Below, piece by piece: positions 7,598 to 16,704 of a stretch of 64,000 nt of DNA (positions are counted from its first letter, which is position 1; each line of letters begins with the position of its first letter). The stretch is taken from contig NZ_AUDJ01000002.1 of assembly GCF_000425405.1 (NCBI RefSeq), positions 186,001 through 250,000 of the forward strand. The letters are read 5' to 3'. The translations under genes were made by a program, and so were the position numbers. Source of the DNA: Ferrimonas kyonanensis DSM 18153 (GTDB taxonomy: Bacteria; Pseudomonadota; Gammaproteobacteria; Enterobacterales; Shewanellaceae). The notes beneath the pieces are model-generated. The model made no database searches, was not told the DNA's origin, and saw nothing but the letters and a program-made list of their open reading frames with translations.

Positions 7598-9904
7598 ATG
7601 CACAGTAAGCTGTTGCTGTCTTCATGGGTTGTCGCCCTGTCACTGGGATTGGCCGCGTGCGGCAGCGATGATAACTCTCCCGCCGCCGATCCCGGTTCCC
7701 CGGATCAGCCCGGTGGTGACGGCGGTAACCCACCGTCCGAACTCACCACTTTTTCTGTTTCCCTATCGGCCCCGGATGCCCTGATTAGCCTGCAGCGGAT
7801 GCGCGGCCACCAGGGCGGACTGCTGTCGCAGCTGTTGCCCAGAGCCCATGCGGTGGATGCCAGCGACATTGAAGCCGGCAACATCGCGCTGGTGGTGGTG
7901 GATGCCAACGGGGTAGTGCTGGAGCGGGTCACGCTGACCGCAGACAATCTCCGCTTTGATGAAGCCGCCGGGGTGTGGGAGATCAGCATCGATGGCGATC
8001 CCAGGTTGGATTGTGTGGTGGTGTTTGACCTGTCTGAGGAGATCGTGATCTCGGTGGGACAACCGTTACCGGATAACACCCTGTATGCACCGACAACGGC
8101 CCTGAATGTGGATGTCGATCTGGCGTCCACCTCGGCCTATCAGCAACTGCTGGACAGCATCGAGGCGGATCTGAGTTTTGCCGACTTGGGCCTGGATCCC
8201 ACCGATGCCGATGCGGTGGCGCAAGTGGAAGCCCTGGTCAATCAGGTGCAGCAGGATTTCGATCAACTGCTCAGCGACGGCAACATCAGCCTGGATGGGT
8301 TTACCGACATCGATGACCTGCTGGCGGCGGTGGAACAGGTGGTCGATGAGGTGGTGTCGGCGGCAGTCGCCGACATCACCACCGCGGCTAACAGTGAGCT
8401 GGCCGCCGAGTTTGCCGAAGGCGGTGCCGGGGTGACCTGGTTTGACTCCTGGGTCTATGACGCCGAACTGGTGCAGCTGGTGGGCATGGATTACGGCATC
8501 CTGAGCCCGACCGCAGACAGTTACGCTGAGCTGGATGAGGCGCAAGGGCAATGGGGCGAGCTGATGGCCTATGAGCCAGGGTCTCTGGACGGCAACCTGG
8601 TGCTGACGCCACAAGGCTGGCAACTCAGCGCCGATAACTGGCAACTGCTCAGCGTCAACGACGATGGCTCGGTGACCTTTTCCGACCGCGCAGTGGCGGT
8701 CAGCTACCTGTTAACGCCGCAGCTGAGTGTGGATCTGCAGGGACGCGGCATCATGGAGTTTTTGTCGGTACGGCCGCAAACTCAGGTGCTCAGCCATCTG
8801 GTGGATGAAACCGCCACCTTTGGCGACGGTGATCTGGGCTACCGAGTCACCGACGCGGTGACCGAGGCGCACTATGAGTTGTTTGCCGATGGCGGAGACA
8901 CGGTGCCGGTGACGCTGCTCAACGATAACCTGGAACCGATCAACGCCAGTGAGTTGTCGAGTCTGCTGGTGGCTGAAGGCAGTGACAGCCTGGCCGGAGC
9001 GGTGGTGGTAGACAGCGAGGCCGGCGAGACCCTGGTGGTGAAACTGGTTGATGACGACAGTAAAACTGCGGAGTTCTACCGGATTCAGTGGGCCAGCGGT
9101 GCCAGCGACAAGGTGGCGTCATCGGTATGGAGTTATCAGACCCCGGCGGGACTGGAAGACGGCCAGTCGCTGATCCTGCTGGAGTTGCCGGCCAGTTACC
9201 AACCGGCGCTGGCATTTGCGCCTCGCCTGACGTCGATGATTGCCGCCGAGTACGATGGCTCGGTGCTGATGGGCATGCGCTATTCGCCACAACTGGATGC
9301 CGAAACCAGCTGGGTCTACAACCAAAGTGGCGGCGAGGCGGTGCTGGCGGCCATCGATTTTGCTTACCTGGATCAGTATCAGGTGACCTCGGACAACGCC
9401 TGTGTGCTGGAGTCCGGCTATGAAGACGATGCCTACGATGGGTTTGGTGGTCCGGTGTCGTCGTTCCACAGCATTCGCGCCTTTGAACGGGTGGTGTCGC
9501 TGTGCCGTCAACACTCGGAGTCTGCCATGGCCTTTACCGAGGCGATGGTGGCCGGAAAAACCCTGACGCTGTTTGATGATGAACAGGTGCTGCTCAATGC
9601 CGATGGCACCGGTCAGTGGCAGGATGAAGATGAGCAGTTTGCCATCGGTTGGTCGATTACCGATGCCGGCTACCTCAGGCTGGCCCTGAGTGAGCTGACG
9701 GAGAGCGGTGATTCAGGCAGCAGCTACACCTTTAGCGATGAAGAGTTACTGGCCATTGTCGCCAGTGACGGCGGAGTGCTGGACGTAAGAGGCTTCTATC
9801 GCAACAGCCTATGGCAACAGATTGGGCCTTATGAGGGGGACGAACCTGAAATTGGTGCCAATCAAGGGGAGATCTACTCGACGGTAGTCAGCATCAGCGA
9901 TTGA
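7598..9904 (+). CDS. Large lipoprotein of unknown function
   Basis: A 768-residue predicted lipoprotein. The signal peptide ends in a clear lipobox LAAC (Cys-21) and is followed by GSDDN and a Pro/Gly/Asp-rich linker, with no Asp at +2, so outer-membrane sorting is likely. I chose the ATG at 7598 because AAAAAGGAG lies six bases before it. The mature protein is very acidic (Asp, Glu, Val, Leu-rich) and mostly beta-like, with an alpha-helical stretch near residues 165-270; cysteines are few. I recognise no domain. It is a single gene ending in a strong terminator. Confidence 0.8.
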   Translation: MHSKLLLSSWVVALSLGLAACGSDDNSPAADPGSPDQPGGDGGNPPSELTTFSVSLSAPDALISLQRMRGHQGGLLSQLLPRAHAVDASDIEAGNIALVVVDANGVVLERVTLTADNLRFDEAAGVWEISIDGDPRLDCVVVFDLSEEIVISVGQPLPDNTLYAPTTALNVDVDLASTSAYQQLLDSIEADLSFADLGLDPTDADAVAQVEALVNQVQQDFDQLLSDGNISLDGFTDIDDLLAAVEQVVDEVVSAAVADITTAANSELAAEFAEGGAGVTWFDSWVYDAELVQLVGMDYGILSPTADSYAELDEAQGQWGELMAYEPGSLDGNLVLTPQGWQLSADNWQLLSVNDDGSVTFSDRAVAVSYLLTPQLSVDLQGRGIMEFLSVRPQTQVLSHLVDETATFGDGDLGYRVTDAVTEAHYELFADGGDTVPVTLLNDNLEPINASELSSLLVAEGSDSLAGAVVVDSEAGETLVVKLVDDDSKTAEFYRIQWASGASDKVASSVWSYQTPAGLEDGQSLILLELPASYQPALAFAPRLTSMIAAEYDGSVLMGMRYSPQLDAETSWVYNQSGGEAVLAAIDFAYLDQYQVTSDNACVLESGYEDDAYDGFGGPVSSFHSIRAFERVVSLCRQHSESAMAFTEAMVAGKTLTLFDDEQVLLNADGTGQWQDEDEQFAIGWSITDAGYLRLALSELTESGDSGSSYTFSDEELLAIVASDGGVLDVRGFYRNSLWQQIGPYEGDEPEIGANQGEIYSTVVSISD

Positions 9905-9933
9905 AGCATGTCGTAGTTTGTTAGCGCATTGTA

Positions 9934-9960
9934 AGCACCGCTCCGGCGGTGCTTTTTTTT
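9934..9960 (+). terminator. Rho-independent terminator after the lipoprotein
   Basis: An 8-bp stem (9934-9941 with 9946-9953) runs into eight T residues. Confidence 0.9.
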
Positions 9961-10039
9961 CGCTGTGGCAACCGGTTTGGCGTACCATGGTGCTCCCTCA
10001 GCCACTCACTGTGGCAGCATCAGGATTTTGAGTCACGAC

Positions 10040-10651
10040 ATGAACGACAGTGCTTTGCAGGCCGCCATCTCCGGTTTTACCCTGGGGCTTTCACTGATTT
10101 TTGCCATCGGCGCGCAAAATACCTTTGTGCTGCGTCAGGGGATCATGCGTCAGCATGTCTTGTTGGTGGTCAGCATCTGTGCCGCCTCCGATGCACTGCT
10201 GATCAGCGCCGGGGTATTTGGATTTGGCAGTGTCCTCAGCCTGTCGGATGACGTGGCCCAATGGGGGCGCTGGGCTGGCGCCGGATTTTTGTGTCTCTAT
10301 GGCATCCTGAGTTTGCGTTCGGCGCTGACGGCTCGCCATGCCATGAGCGCCGAGGGGATGGCGGTCGGTCGCTGGCAACAGGCGGCGTTGGCTTGCCTGG
10401 CGTTTACCTGGCTCAACCCCAGTGTCTATCTGGACACCGTGGTGTTACTGGGCTCGGTATCGACTCAGTACAGCGCCAAAGCCGCGTTTGCCCTGGGGGC
10501 GGTATCGGCGTCGTTCCTGTTTTTCTTCAGCCTGGGTTATGGCGCCCGTCTGTTGGCGCCGCTGTTCAGCCGGGCGCGGGCCTGGCAGTGGTTTGAGGTG
10601 GCGGTCGGACTGATGATGTTTGCCATTGCCTGGGCCTTGGTTCGCCACTAG
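10040..10651 (+). CDS. argO: LysE/ArgO-family amino-acid exporter
   Basis: A 203-residue inner-membrane protein with about six hydrophobic helices. The start GFTLGLSLIFAIGAQNTFVLRQG and the later FTWLNPSVYLDTVVLLG are the conserved halves of the LysE/ArgO family, which exports basic amino acids (arginine or lysine). Start chosen at the ATG before NDSALQ; it has no strong ribosome site. Length matches ArgO (about 205). ArgO fits better than other LysE-superfamily members because of the AQN and NP motifs, but the exported amino acid is not fixed by sequence. ArgP-type regulation cannot be seen in this window. Confidence 0.82.
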   Translation: MNDSALQAAISGFTLGLSLIFAIGAQNTFVLRQGIMRQHVLLVVSICAASDALLISAGVFGFGSVLSLSDDVAQWGRWAGAGFLCLYGILSLRSALTARHAMSAEGMAVGRWQQAALACLAFTWLNPSVYLDTVVLLGSVSTQYSAKAAFALGAVSASFLFFFSLGYGARLLAPLFSRARAWQWFEVAVGLMMFAIAWALVRH

Positions 10652-10711
10652 TCGCCAGTAGCGATGATGGCTGGGGCGACGGCAGGGTCAATGTTGATTC
10701 GGTGGCGACGA

Positions 10712-11527
10712 TCAGTCCATCAGCTTTTGGCAGCTGTCGGTATCATTCAGTTCACAGCCCAGGCTGTACCAGCGCTGCTTTTGTTGGTGATCTTTGGCCA
10801 GACGGCCGGCAAAACGACAGGCTGACGGATCGCCCAGTTCACAGCCGCGCCCGTAATAGAGGGCGGCGCCCAGGGTGTCGCCGCTGCGTTCGACGCCGCG
10901 CCAGGCAAAATTGAAACAGGCGTGGGCGTCGTTGTTGTTGCAGCAGGCGTTGTGATCCCTGGCCAACCCTGACAGGTAGCGGGATTCATCGGCACTGCAG
11001 ACCGAGGTCAGTTTTTGCGGCGCGGTCGGCACGATGTCGACCACGTAGTGACGCTTGGCCAGTGATTGGCCATTGTAGTCGACGCTCAGGTACCAACTGC
11101 CGGGAACCAGCATTCGCTCAGACTCAAACATCCACACGCCGTGGTTAATCTTGTCCAGCTCCATCTCGCTGTCCCATTGCGTGACTCGAGTCTCGCGGCC
11201 GTCAGCCAGGGTGAGCGGAGGATGGGTGACCGTGATGGTGACGGGCAAAGTGGTTTGTTGACTGATTTCCCCTTCGGCCAGGCGAGGACGGTAGCTGAAA
11301 CCGAAGCCTTGACCGAGCTGGGCAACGACGGTGGCCCGGCGCTTGTATTTGATTCTCTGCTCGCCGGCTTTGGTTGGCAATTCACGGGCCTGGCCGGACA
11401 CCTGAATCTTGGCGGTAATGGCCGGTAATTCGCTGCGCTCGGACGGAGCATTGACCGAGGCACAGCCGACCAGAAGAGATAGCAGTAGGAACGTCAGTCC
11501 AGTAGGGACAGCAAGGCGCCGATACAT
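10712..11527 (-). CDS. Lipoprotein with DUF3859-like domain and Cys-rich Sel1-like tail
   Basis: A 271-residue predicted lipoprotein with a lipobox LVGC (Cys-22). Residues about 35-170 form a beta-rich domain resembling DUF3859 (conserved pieces: THPPLTL, GVWMFESE, PGSWYLSVDYNGQ). The C-terminal ~90 residues carry regularly spaced cysteines in short repeats (ACCNNNDAHACFNFAW, ALYYGRGCELGDPSACRFAG, WYSLGCELNDTDSC), like the disulfide-bonded Sel1 repeats of Helicobacter cysteine-rich proteins. Its promoter overlaps a Fur-like palindrome, so iron repression is plausible. The role is unknown. Confidence 0.75.
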   Translation of the reverse strand: MYRRLAVPTGLTFLLLSLLVGCASVNAPSERSELPAITAKIQVSGQARELPTKAGEQRIKYKRRATVVAQLGQGFGFSYRPRLAEGEISQQTTLPVTITVTHPPLTLADGRETRVTQWDSEMELDKINHGVWMFESERMLVPGSWYLSVDYNGQSLAKRHYVVDIVPTAPQKLTSVCSADESRYLSGLARDHNACCNNNDAHACFNFAWRGVERSGDTLGAALYYGRGCELGDPSACRFAGRLAKDHQQKQRWYSLGCELNDTDSCQKLMD

Positions 11528-11558
11528 GAGTCATATCCGAGTGATTAAGGGAGGCGGA

Positions 11559-11587
11559 ATTATACGGACAAAGAGAACCATTCTCAA
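11559..11587 (-). promoter_or_regulatory. Sigma70 promoter with overlapping Fur-like operator
   Basis: Reading the minus strand, TTGAGA (11587-11582) and TATAAT (11564-11559) are separated by exactly 17 bases, 32 bases before the ATG at 11527. The 15-mer TGAGAATGGTTCTCT (11586-11572) is a near-perfect 7-1-7 palindrome similar to the Fur consensus TGATAATnATTATCA and it covers the -35 and spacer, the classic position for repression. Confidence 0.6.
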
Positions 11588-11979
11588 TGAAATTGGTATT
11601 AAATGATCCATTTTTGTAGAGCAGTTAGAAATATGGACAGCCTCGAATCAATCTCTGGTCAAAATACTGTTATTCAATCTCTTTTTTGCACTGAAGTTTC
11701 ATTTATTGCGAATGTTTAGTTAGGTTTTTGTAGCATTACGTCTGGCTTTACTGCGCTAAAACAGTGGTTTATGCAGGAAGTTTGAGAGCTAATGGTCTGG
11801 TTTGGGGCAAATGCAGGGGGACGAAGCAGTTAAATACACTTATTTTATCAAGGGATAAAGTTCAGTGATTATTACCTTGAAAATAGCATGCTTTGGGGAG
11901 CGTCGAGGCCGATATTAGTTTTGTTATGCACTTATTCTAATATATAAATGGGCCGCTGCCGAAGCGGCGGCCCTGGTGT
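11588..11979. other. AT-rich intergenic stretch
   Basis: About 390 bases of clearly lower GC than the neighbours, without an open frame of convincing composition. At 11950-11973 lies a strong GC hairpin that, on the minus strand, could end the M20 peptidase transcript, although no T run follows. I see no repeats or RNA gene I can name. Confidence 0.45.
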
Positions 11980-13086
11980 TTAGCTGGCCAGGAAATGGGT
12001 CAGGAATTGTGAAATGGCCACCATGTCACTAATGGCGATCTGCTCTTCGGTGGTGTGAACCTTGGCCATGCCGGTGGACAGGTTGACCGTGGTCAGCCCC
12101 TTCTCATTGAAGATGTTGGCGTCACTGCCGCCGCCGGTAGCCCGAGTCTTTGCTTCGATGCCCATGCTGGTAAAGGCGGTGCGGATCTGGGTTACCAGAG
12201 GGTGGTCATCATCGATGCGATAGGCGTTGTAGGCCCGTTGGCTGTCGATGCTGACGCTGGCGCCGTGATTGGCTGCGGCTTGTTCAAAGCCAGTGACCAT
12301 GTGCTGAACCTGAGCCGCCAGTTTGTGGTCATCCAGGGAACGGGCCTCCGCTTCCAGGTACAGTGACGGCATTACGATGTTGGTGGCGTTGCCGCCCCGG
12401 ACGATGCCGATGTTGGCGGTGGTTTCGTCATCGATTCGCGACAGGCTCAGGTTGTTGATGGCTTCGGCGGCCACCGTCAGCGCATTGATCCCCTGCTCCG
12501 GGGCCAGCCCGGCGTGGGCTGGTTTGCCCTCCAGGGTGATCTTAAGATTCTGTTGCCCCGGGGCGGTGGTGATGATGGTGCCGATGTCGCCACCGGAGTC
12601 CAGTACGATGGCCCGTTGGGACTCGATCACCGACATGTCGAATTGCTTGGAACCGTGCAGGCCGCCCTCTTCATACACGGTAAATGCCAGCTCAACGGTC
12701 TGATGCGGGCGGTTGTCGTGCTGCAACACTCGAATCGCTTCCATGATGGCGGCAATGCCGGACTTGTCGTCGCCGCCGAGGATGGTGCTGCCATCGGAGC
12801 GGATGATGCCGTCTTCAATCATCGGGCTGATGCCGTTGCCCGGGCTGACGGTGTCCATATGACAGCTCAGCAGAATGCTGCCCGGCAAGGTTCCCGGCAA
12901 TCGGGCATAGAGGTTAAAGCCGTTGGAGAGCATGTCGTCGACCGGCAGGCGCTGTACCTGAAACCCCAGTTGCCCCAACTGCTCTGCCAGGGTCTCGGCA
13001 ATCGCCTTCTCATTACCGGATTCACTGTCGATTTTCACCAGTTCGATGAAGTGATCCACCAGTCGTTGTTGATTAATGCCTGTCAT
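11980..13086 (-). CDS. M20-family metallopeptidase, PepT-like
   Basis: A 368-residue cytoplasmic zinc peptidase. M20 landmarks are all present: HMDTV (first metal-binding His and Asp), GGDDKSGIA (bridging Asp), EEGGLHGS (catalytic and metal Glu), SGGD, and the C-terminal VHTTEEQI with the last His. The overall pattern fits the PepT-like tripeptidase branch more than DapE or carboxypeptidase G. I chose the ATG at 13086 rather than upstream in-frame codons because AAGGCACAAG precedes it and the family begins there. It would degrade small peptides, which suits the peptide transporters earlier in the window. Exact peptide preference is unknown. Confidence 0.85.
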   Translation of the reverse strand: MTGINQQRLVDHFIELVKIDSESGNEKAIAETLAEQLGQLGFQVQRLPVDDMLSNGFNLYARLPGTLPGSILLSCHMDTVSPGNGISPMIEDGIIRSDGSTILGGDDKSGIAAIMEAIRVLQHDNRPHQTVELAFTVYEEGGLHGSKQFDMSVIESQRAIVLDSGGDIGTIITTAPGQQNLKITLEGKPAHAGLAPEQGINALTVAAEAINNLSLSRIDDETTANIGIVRGGNATNIVMPSLYLEAEARSLDDHKLAAQVQHMVTGFEQAAANHGASVSIDSQRAYNAYRIDDDHPLVTQIRTAFTSMGIEAKTRATGGGSDANIFNEKGLTTVNLSTGMAKVHTTEEQIAISDMVAISQFLTHFLAS

Positions 13087-13288
13087 CTTGTGCCTTGAGT
13101 GCGTGTCAAAGGGGGCACTGTATCGAATTTGGCGTGCCGTTGGCGTGAGCCAGCTCATTGAAGTGGTCAATGGCATCCCCAGCAAAAAAAACACCGACCT
13201 GTCTGCCTCGGTCTACAGTGTATAGGGGAGAGTGAACTGCTTGGTTTCTCTCTTTGTTTTCACTCAATGGTAACGGAAGCGCAGGGGC

Positions 13289-14422
13289 ATGACACAACAG
13301 CAGGAGAGGGCGCCGGCCGGCGCCGAAGAAACGAGCGCCAACGAAGACACGCCGTCCGGGGTCAACCCTAAAATCCGCAAGGCCACCAATGCCATCCTGG
13401 CCCTGGTGGTGGTGTTGTTCCTGTTTCACCTGGTGGCCGACAGGCTGATACCCAGCACCGATCTCGGCCGAGTCCGGGGCTATGTGGTGCCCATCAGCCC
13501 GCAGGTATCCGGCAAAGTCGAGGCGATTCGGGTTGAACCCAATACCTTGATTCGTCAGGGGCAGGTACTGGCGGCCATCGATCAGACCGACTATCGGATT
13601 GCCTTGCAACAGGCCGAGCAGGCGCTGAAGCAGGCGGGGCAGAATATGGGGGCCCAAACCGCCAACGTGACTGCGGCCCAGGCCAAGGTCACCAATGCCC
13701 TGGCCAACCTGAAAAATGCCCAGGTTCAGTCGCGGCGGATCTTTACCATGGTGGAGAAAGGGGTGATGTCTGAGGCCGACGCGGATAACGCCCGCGCCGC
13801 CTTGACCAAGGCCGAAGCCGGCGTCGCCAGTGCCCGCGCCGATCTGGCCAAGGCCGAAGAGCGCCTGGGGACCGAAGGGGCCAATAACACCCAGATGAAG
13901 CAGGCGCTGCTGAGCCTGCAACAGGCGCAGCTGAATCTGGAGCGCACCCAGATCCGTGCGCCTACGGACGGGGTGGCGTCCAACTTCCGCCTCAAGGAGG
14001 GCATCTATGCCACCACCGGCCAGCCCATCATGACCTTTATCTCGGTCGATGAGGTGTGGATAGAAGCCTATTTTAGAGAAAACAGCCTCGGCAACATCGA
14101 CGCCGGCGACGAGGTTGAATTTGCGCTGGATTACGCGCCTGGGCGAGTGTTCTCGGGACGGGTCGGCAGCATCGACTATGGCATCGACTGGGGCCAGAGT
14201 GAGCAAACCGGCAAACTGGCTCAGGTGGCCGGCAACACCGGTTGGTTGCGTCAGGCTCAGCGGTTTCCGGTGACCATAGTGATGGCCGCCGACGAGGCTC
14301 AGGGGTTCAGGCGGATTGGCGGCCAGGTGGATGTGGTGGTCTACAGTCAGGACGGTGGGGTGATTAACCTGTTTGGCAAGCTGTGGATTCGGGCGGTCAG
14401 CTGGTTGTCTTATGTTCGCTAG
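13289..14422 (+). CDS. HlyD-family membrane-fusion protein (EmrA-like)
   Basis: A 377-residue periplasmic adaptor anchored by one N-terminal membrane helix at about residues 36-54, after a 35-residue cytosolic tail. The biotinyl-lipoyl half motifs (GYVVPISPQVSGKVEAIRV early and RTQIRAPTDGVASNFRLK later) flank a long coiled coil at about residues 105-215, then comes a beta-barrel domain. Adaptors of this type bridge an inner-membrane transporter to an outer-membrane channel. The gene overlaps the next one by 11 bases, so the DUF2955 protein is the likely partner. No TolC-type gene is nearby. Confidence 0.85.
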   Translation: MTQQQERAPAGAEETSANEDTPSGVNPKIRKATNAILALVVVLFLFHLVADRLIPSTDLGRVRGYVVPISPQVSGKVEAIRVEPNTLIRQGQVLAAIDQTDYRIALQQAEQALKQAGQNMGAQTANVTAAQAKVTNALANLKNAQVQSRRIFTMVEKGVMSEADADNARAALTKAEAGVASARADLAKAEERLGTEGANNTQMKQALLSLQQAQLNLERTQIRAPTDGVASNFRLKEGIYATTGQPIMTFISVDEVWIEAYFRENSLGNIDAGDEVEFALDYAPGRVFSGRVGSIDYGIDWGQSEQTGKLAQVAGNTGWLRQAQRFPVTIVMAADEAQGFRRIGGQVDVVVYSQDGGVINLFGKLWIRAVSWLSYVR

Positions 14423-15446
14423 CGCGCTGAGTGATGACCGGGTCAACCGCCGAGTGTGGCGCTTTACCCTAGGCATCGGGTTGAGTGTCGCCATCTCGGC
14501 ACTGTGGGCCTGGCCGCTGGCGTTTATTGTGCCGGTGTTCCTGGCCAAGTTTTTGGTCGACCGGCAGGCGCCGACTCTGCATACGGTCTATGAGTTAGTG
14601 ATCTCGATGAGCGTCACGGTAGCCATCGCCTGGCTGGTGAGTTTTGGCCTCACCGAGTATCCGTTGCTGCTGGTGCCACTGTTGGCGTTATTGATGCTGT
14701 GGGCTTATTACCTGTTCACCGACCCCAGGTGGAATTTCTTCGCCACCATGCTGATCATCTCGGTGCTGTTGCTGCCTTACCTGGGGTTGCTGCAGCCCGG
14801 TCTGGCGCTCCAGGTCGGCCTGGGGCTGAGCTTCTCCGGTCTGGTGGCGGTGGCCCTGTTTACCCTGATGCACCTGTGGTTACCTGAGTCCGCCGCCGCG
14901 GATGGCTCGCCAGAGCTCGCGCCCGGGGTAAGCCTCAGTCAGGATGAGCGGGCGTTCGAGGCGTTTCGCGCCCTGATACTGGCGTTGCCGGTGATCGTTT
15001 TTTTCTACCTGATGGAGGTGTCGGGGGCGCTGCTGACCATGATCTTCATTGCCATACTGTCGCTGCAGAGTGCCGGCGCCAAGAGCGTTAAGGTCAGCCT
15101 GTTTTTGCTGCTGACCAATGGCATCGGAGGTGGCTTGGCGGTGGTGTTTTACAACCTGTTGGTGATTGTGCCGCAGTGGCCGTTTTTCGTGGCGTTGTCG
15201 ATGTTAGCGGCGCTGGTGTTTGGCCACCGAATCTACGCCGATCCGGCCAAGGCGCCGATCTATGCCGGCATCTTTTCGGCGTTGCTGGTGGTAGTGGGGT
15301 CGACCACCTCCTCCATGGACAAAGAGGTGGACGTCAATTTCTATTTGAGGATGCTGCAACTGCTGCTGGTGGGGTTGTATATGGTGGTGGCGTCTTTCTT
15401 TCTCGAGAGCAGGAACTGGGCCTGGTTGTCCCCCCGTCATCGTTAG
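14412..15446 (+). CDS. DUF2955-type inner-membrane protein
   Basis: A 344-residue protein with about ten hydrophobic helices in two similar halves, split by a polar segment near residues 155-180. The arrangement resembles aromatic-acid exporter (FUSC/AaeB-like) proteins and matches DUF2955 members that are found behind HlyD adaptors. I chose the ATG at 14412, which lies inside the end of the adaptor gene (11-base overlap) and directly precedes the first membrane helix. An efflux role together with the adaptor is inferred from this coupling; the substrate is unknown. Confidence 0.75.
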   Translation: MFASALSDDRVNRRVWRFTLGIGLSVAISALWAWPLAFIVPVFLAKFLVDRQAPTLHTVYELVISMSVTVAIAWLVSFGLTEYPLLLVPLLALLMLWAYYLFTDPRWNFFATMLIISVLLLPYLGLLQPGLALQVGLGLSFSGLVAVALFTLMHLWLPESAAADGSPELAPGVSLSQDERAFEAFRALILALPVIVFFYLMEVSGALLTMIFIAILSLQSAGAKSVKVSLFLLLTNGIGGGLAVVFYNLLVIVPQWPFFVALSMLAALVFGHRIYADPAKAPIYAGIFSALLVVVGSTTSSMDKEVDVNFYLRMLQLLLVGLYMVVASFFLESRNWAWLSPRHR

Positions 15447-15508
15447 TGAGGGCGGATGCCGGTCACAATGGTTGGCTGCTGATATTAGGACTGAGCGAGT
15501 ATTAAAGT

Positions 15509-16633
15509 ATGCAGAGTGTTGAGCCCGAATCGTTTTCCTCCGCCGCCGTGGATGCGGCCATCAAGATTGGCATGATTGCCCTGATGGTTTCCTGGTGTTT
15601 TCAGATTGTCCGGCCCTTTATCCTGCCCATCGTCTGGGGCGGGATCATTGCCATCGCCCTGTACCCGTTGGTCCAGGCCGGTGCGCTGCGCACCGGGCTC
15701 AGTCAGACTCGGGTCAGTGTAGCGGTAACCGTGCTGGCGCTGGCGCTGTTACTGGTGCCGACACTGCTGTTTTCCGGCGCGCTGTTTTCCGGGACCCAGG
15801 AGCTGATCGGCGACGTTCAGCAGGGTACGCTGGAGATTCCGCCGCCGAAGGCATCGGTGGCTGACTGGCCGCTGGTGGGGGAGAAGCTGTATCAATTCTG
15901 GTCCCGATCCTCGACCAACCTGGCCGGGGTGCTGAATACCTATGCCCCAGAGATCAAGGCGTTTGCTTCGTCGGCGGCCATGGTCGCCGGTGGGGTGGGA
16001 GCCACGGTATTGCAGTTTGTCATCTCCATCATCATTGCCGGCGTGTTTATGGGCAATGCCCGAGGCGCCAATGCGGCGTTTCACCGGGTGGCGATTCGCC
16101 TGGCTGGCGAGCATGGTGAAAGCTTTGCGTCGCTGGCGGTGGCCACGGTACGCAGCGTGGTCCAGGGAGTGATCGGGGTCGCCCTGATTCAGTCCCTGCT
16201 GGCCGGCGCGGGCATGGCCATGGCCGGGGTACCGGCTACCGGGTTGTGGATGTTACTGGTGCTGCTGCTGGCCATCGTGCAACTGCCGCCGATACTGATT
16301 CTGGCCCCGGTGATGGCCTATGTGTTTTCGGTGGAATCGACCACGGTGGCGGTCGTGTTTATGGTTTGGGGCATCCTGGTGAGCGCCAGTGACGCGGTAT
16401 TGAAACCGCTGTTGATGGGGCGTGGGGTGGATATCCCCATGCTGGTGATTCTGATTGGTGCCCTGGGGGGGATGATGATGTCCGGCATTGTTGGCCTGTT
16501 TGTCGGAGCCGTGGTGTTGGCGCTGGGGTATAAGCTGTTTGTTGCCTGGGTGGCGGCGGAGTCCGGGGCGACAATCGATGCCGCAACCGAGAGCGAACCG
16601 GTCGGTGAGGGCAGTCGTGAGGGCCAGGGCTAG
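15509..16633 (+). CDS. AI-2E family transporter (PerM/TqsA-like)
   Basis: A 374-residue membrane protein with about eight helices and the family features: two N-terminal helices with PFILPIVWGGIIAIALYPL, a soluble loop near residues 95-145, and the late VWGILVSASDAVLKPLLMGRG segment. Members include TqsA, linked to autoinducer-2 release, and others linked to Na+ or H+ movement, so the name does not fix the substrate. It follows the DUF2955 gene by 62 bases in the same direction and may share its transcript. The C-terminal tail is acidic and variable. Confidence 0.85.
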   Translation: MQSVEPESFSSAAVDAAIKIGMIALMVSWCFQIVRPFILPIVWGGIIAIALYPLVQAGALRTGLSQTRVSVAVTVLALALLLVPTLLFSGALFSGTQELIGDVQQGTLEIPPPKASVADWPLVGEKLYQFWSRSSTNLAGVLNTYAPEIKAFASSAAMVAGGVGATVLQFVISIIIAGVFMGNARGANAAFHRVAIRLAGEHGESFASLAVATVRSVVQGVIGVALIQSLLAGAGMAMAGVPATGLWMLLVLLLAIVQLPPILILAPVMAYVFSVESTTVAVVFMVWGILVSASDAVLKPLLMGRGVDIPMLVILIGALGGMMMSGIVGLFVGAVVLALGYKLFVAWVAAESGATIDAATESEPVGEGSREGQG

Positions 16634-16704
16634 CCGGTTGCGGCTGGCAAAGTCGGGGAGGTTTTTCTAGGCTTAGTGTTTCTGTTTGCCAGCTGAGGTG
16701 CCTC

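Noticed and set aside
13106-14548. A 480-codon minus-strand frame over the HlyD adaptor
   Set aside because: Same shadow composition; the plus-strand adaptor has clear domains and a ribosome site.
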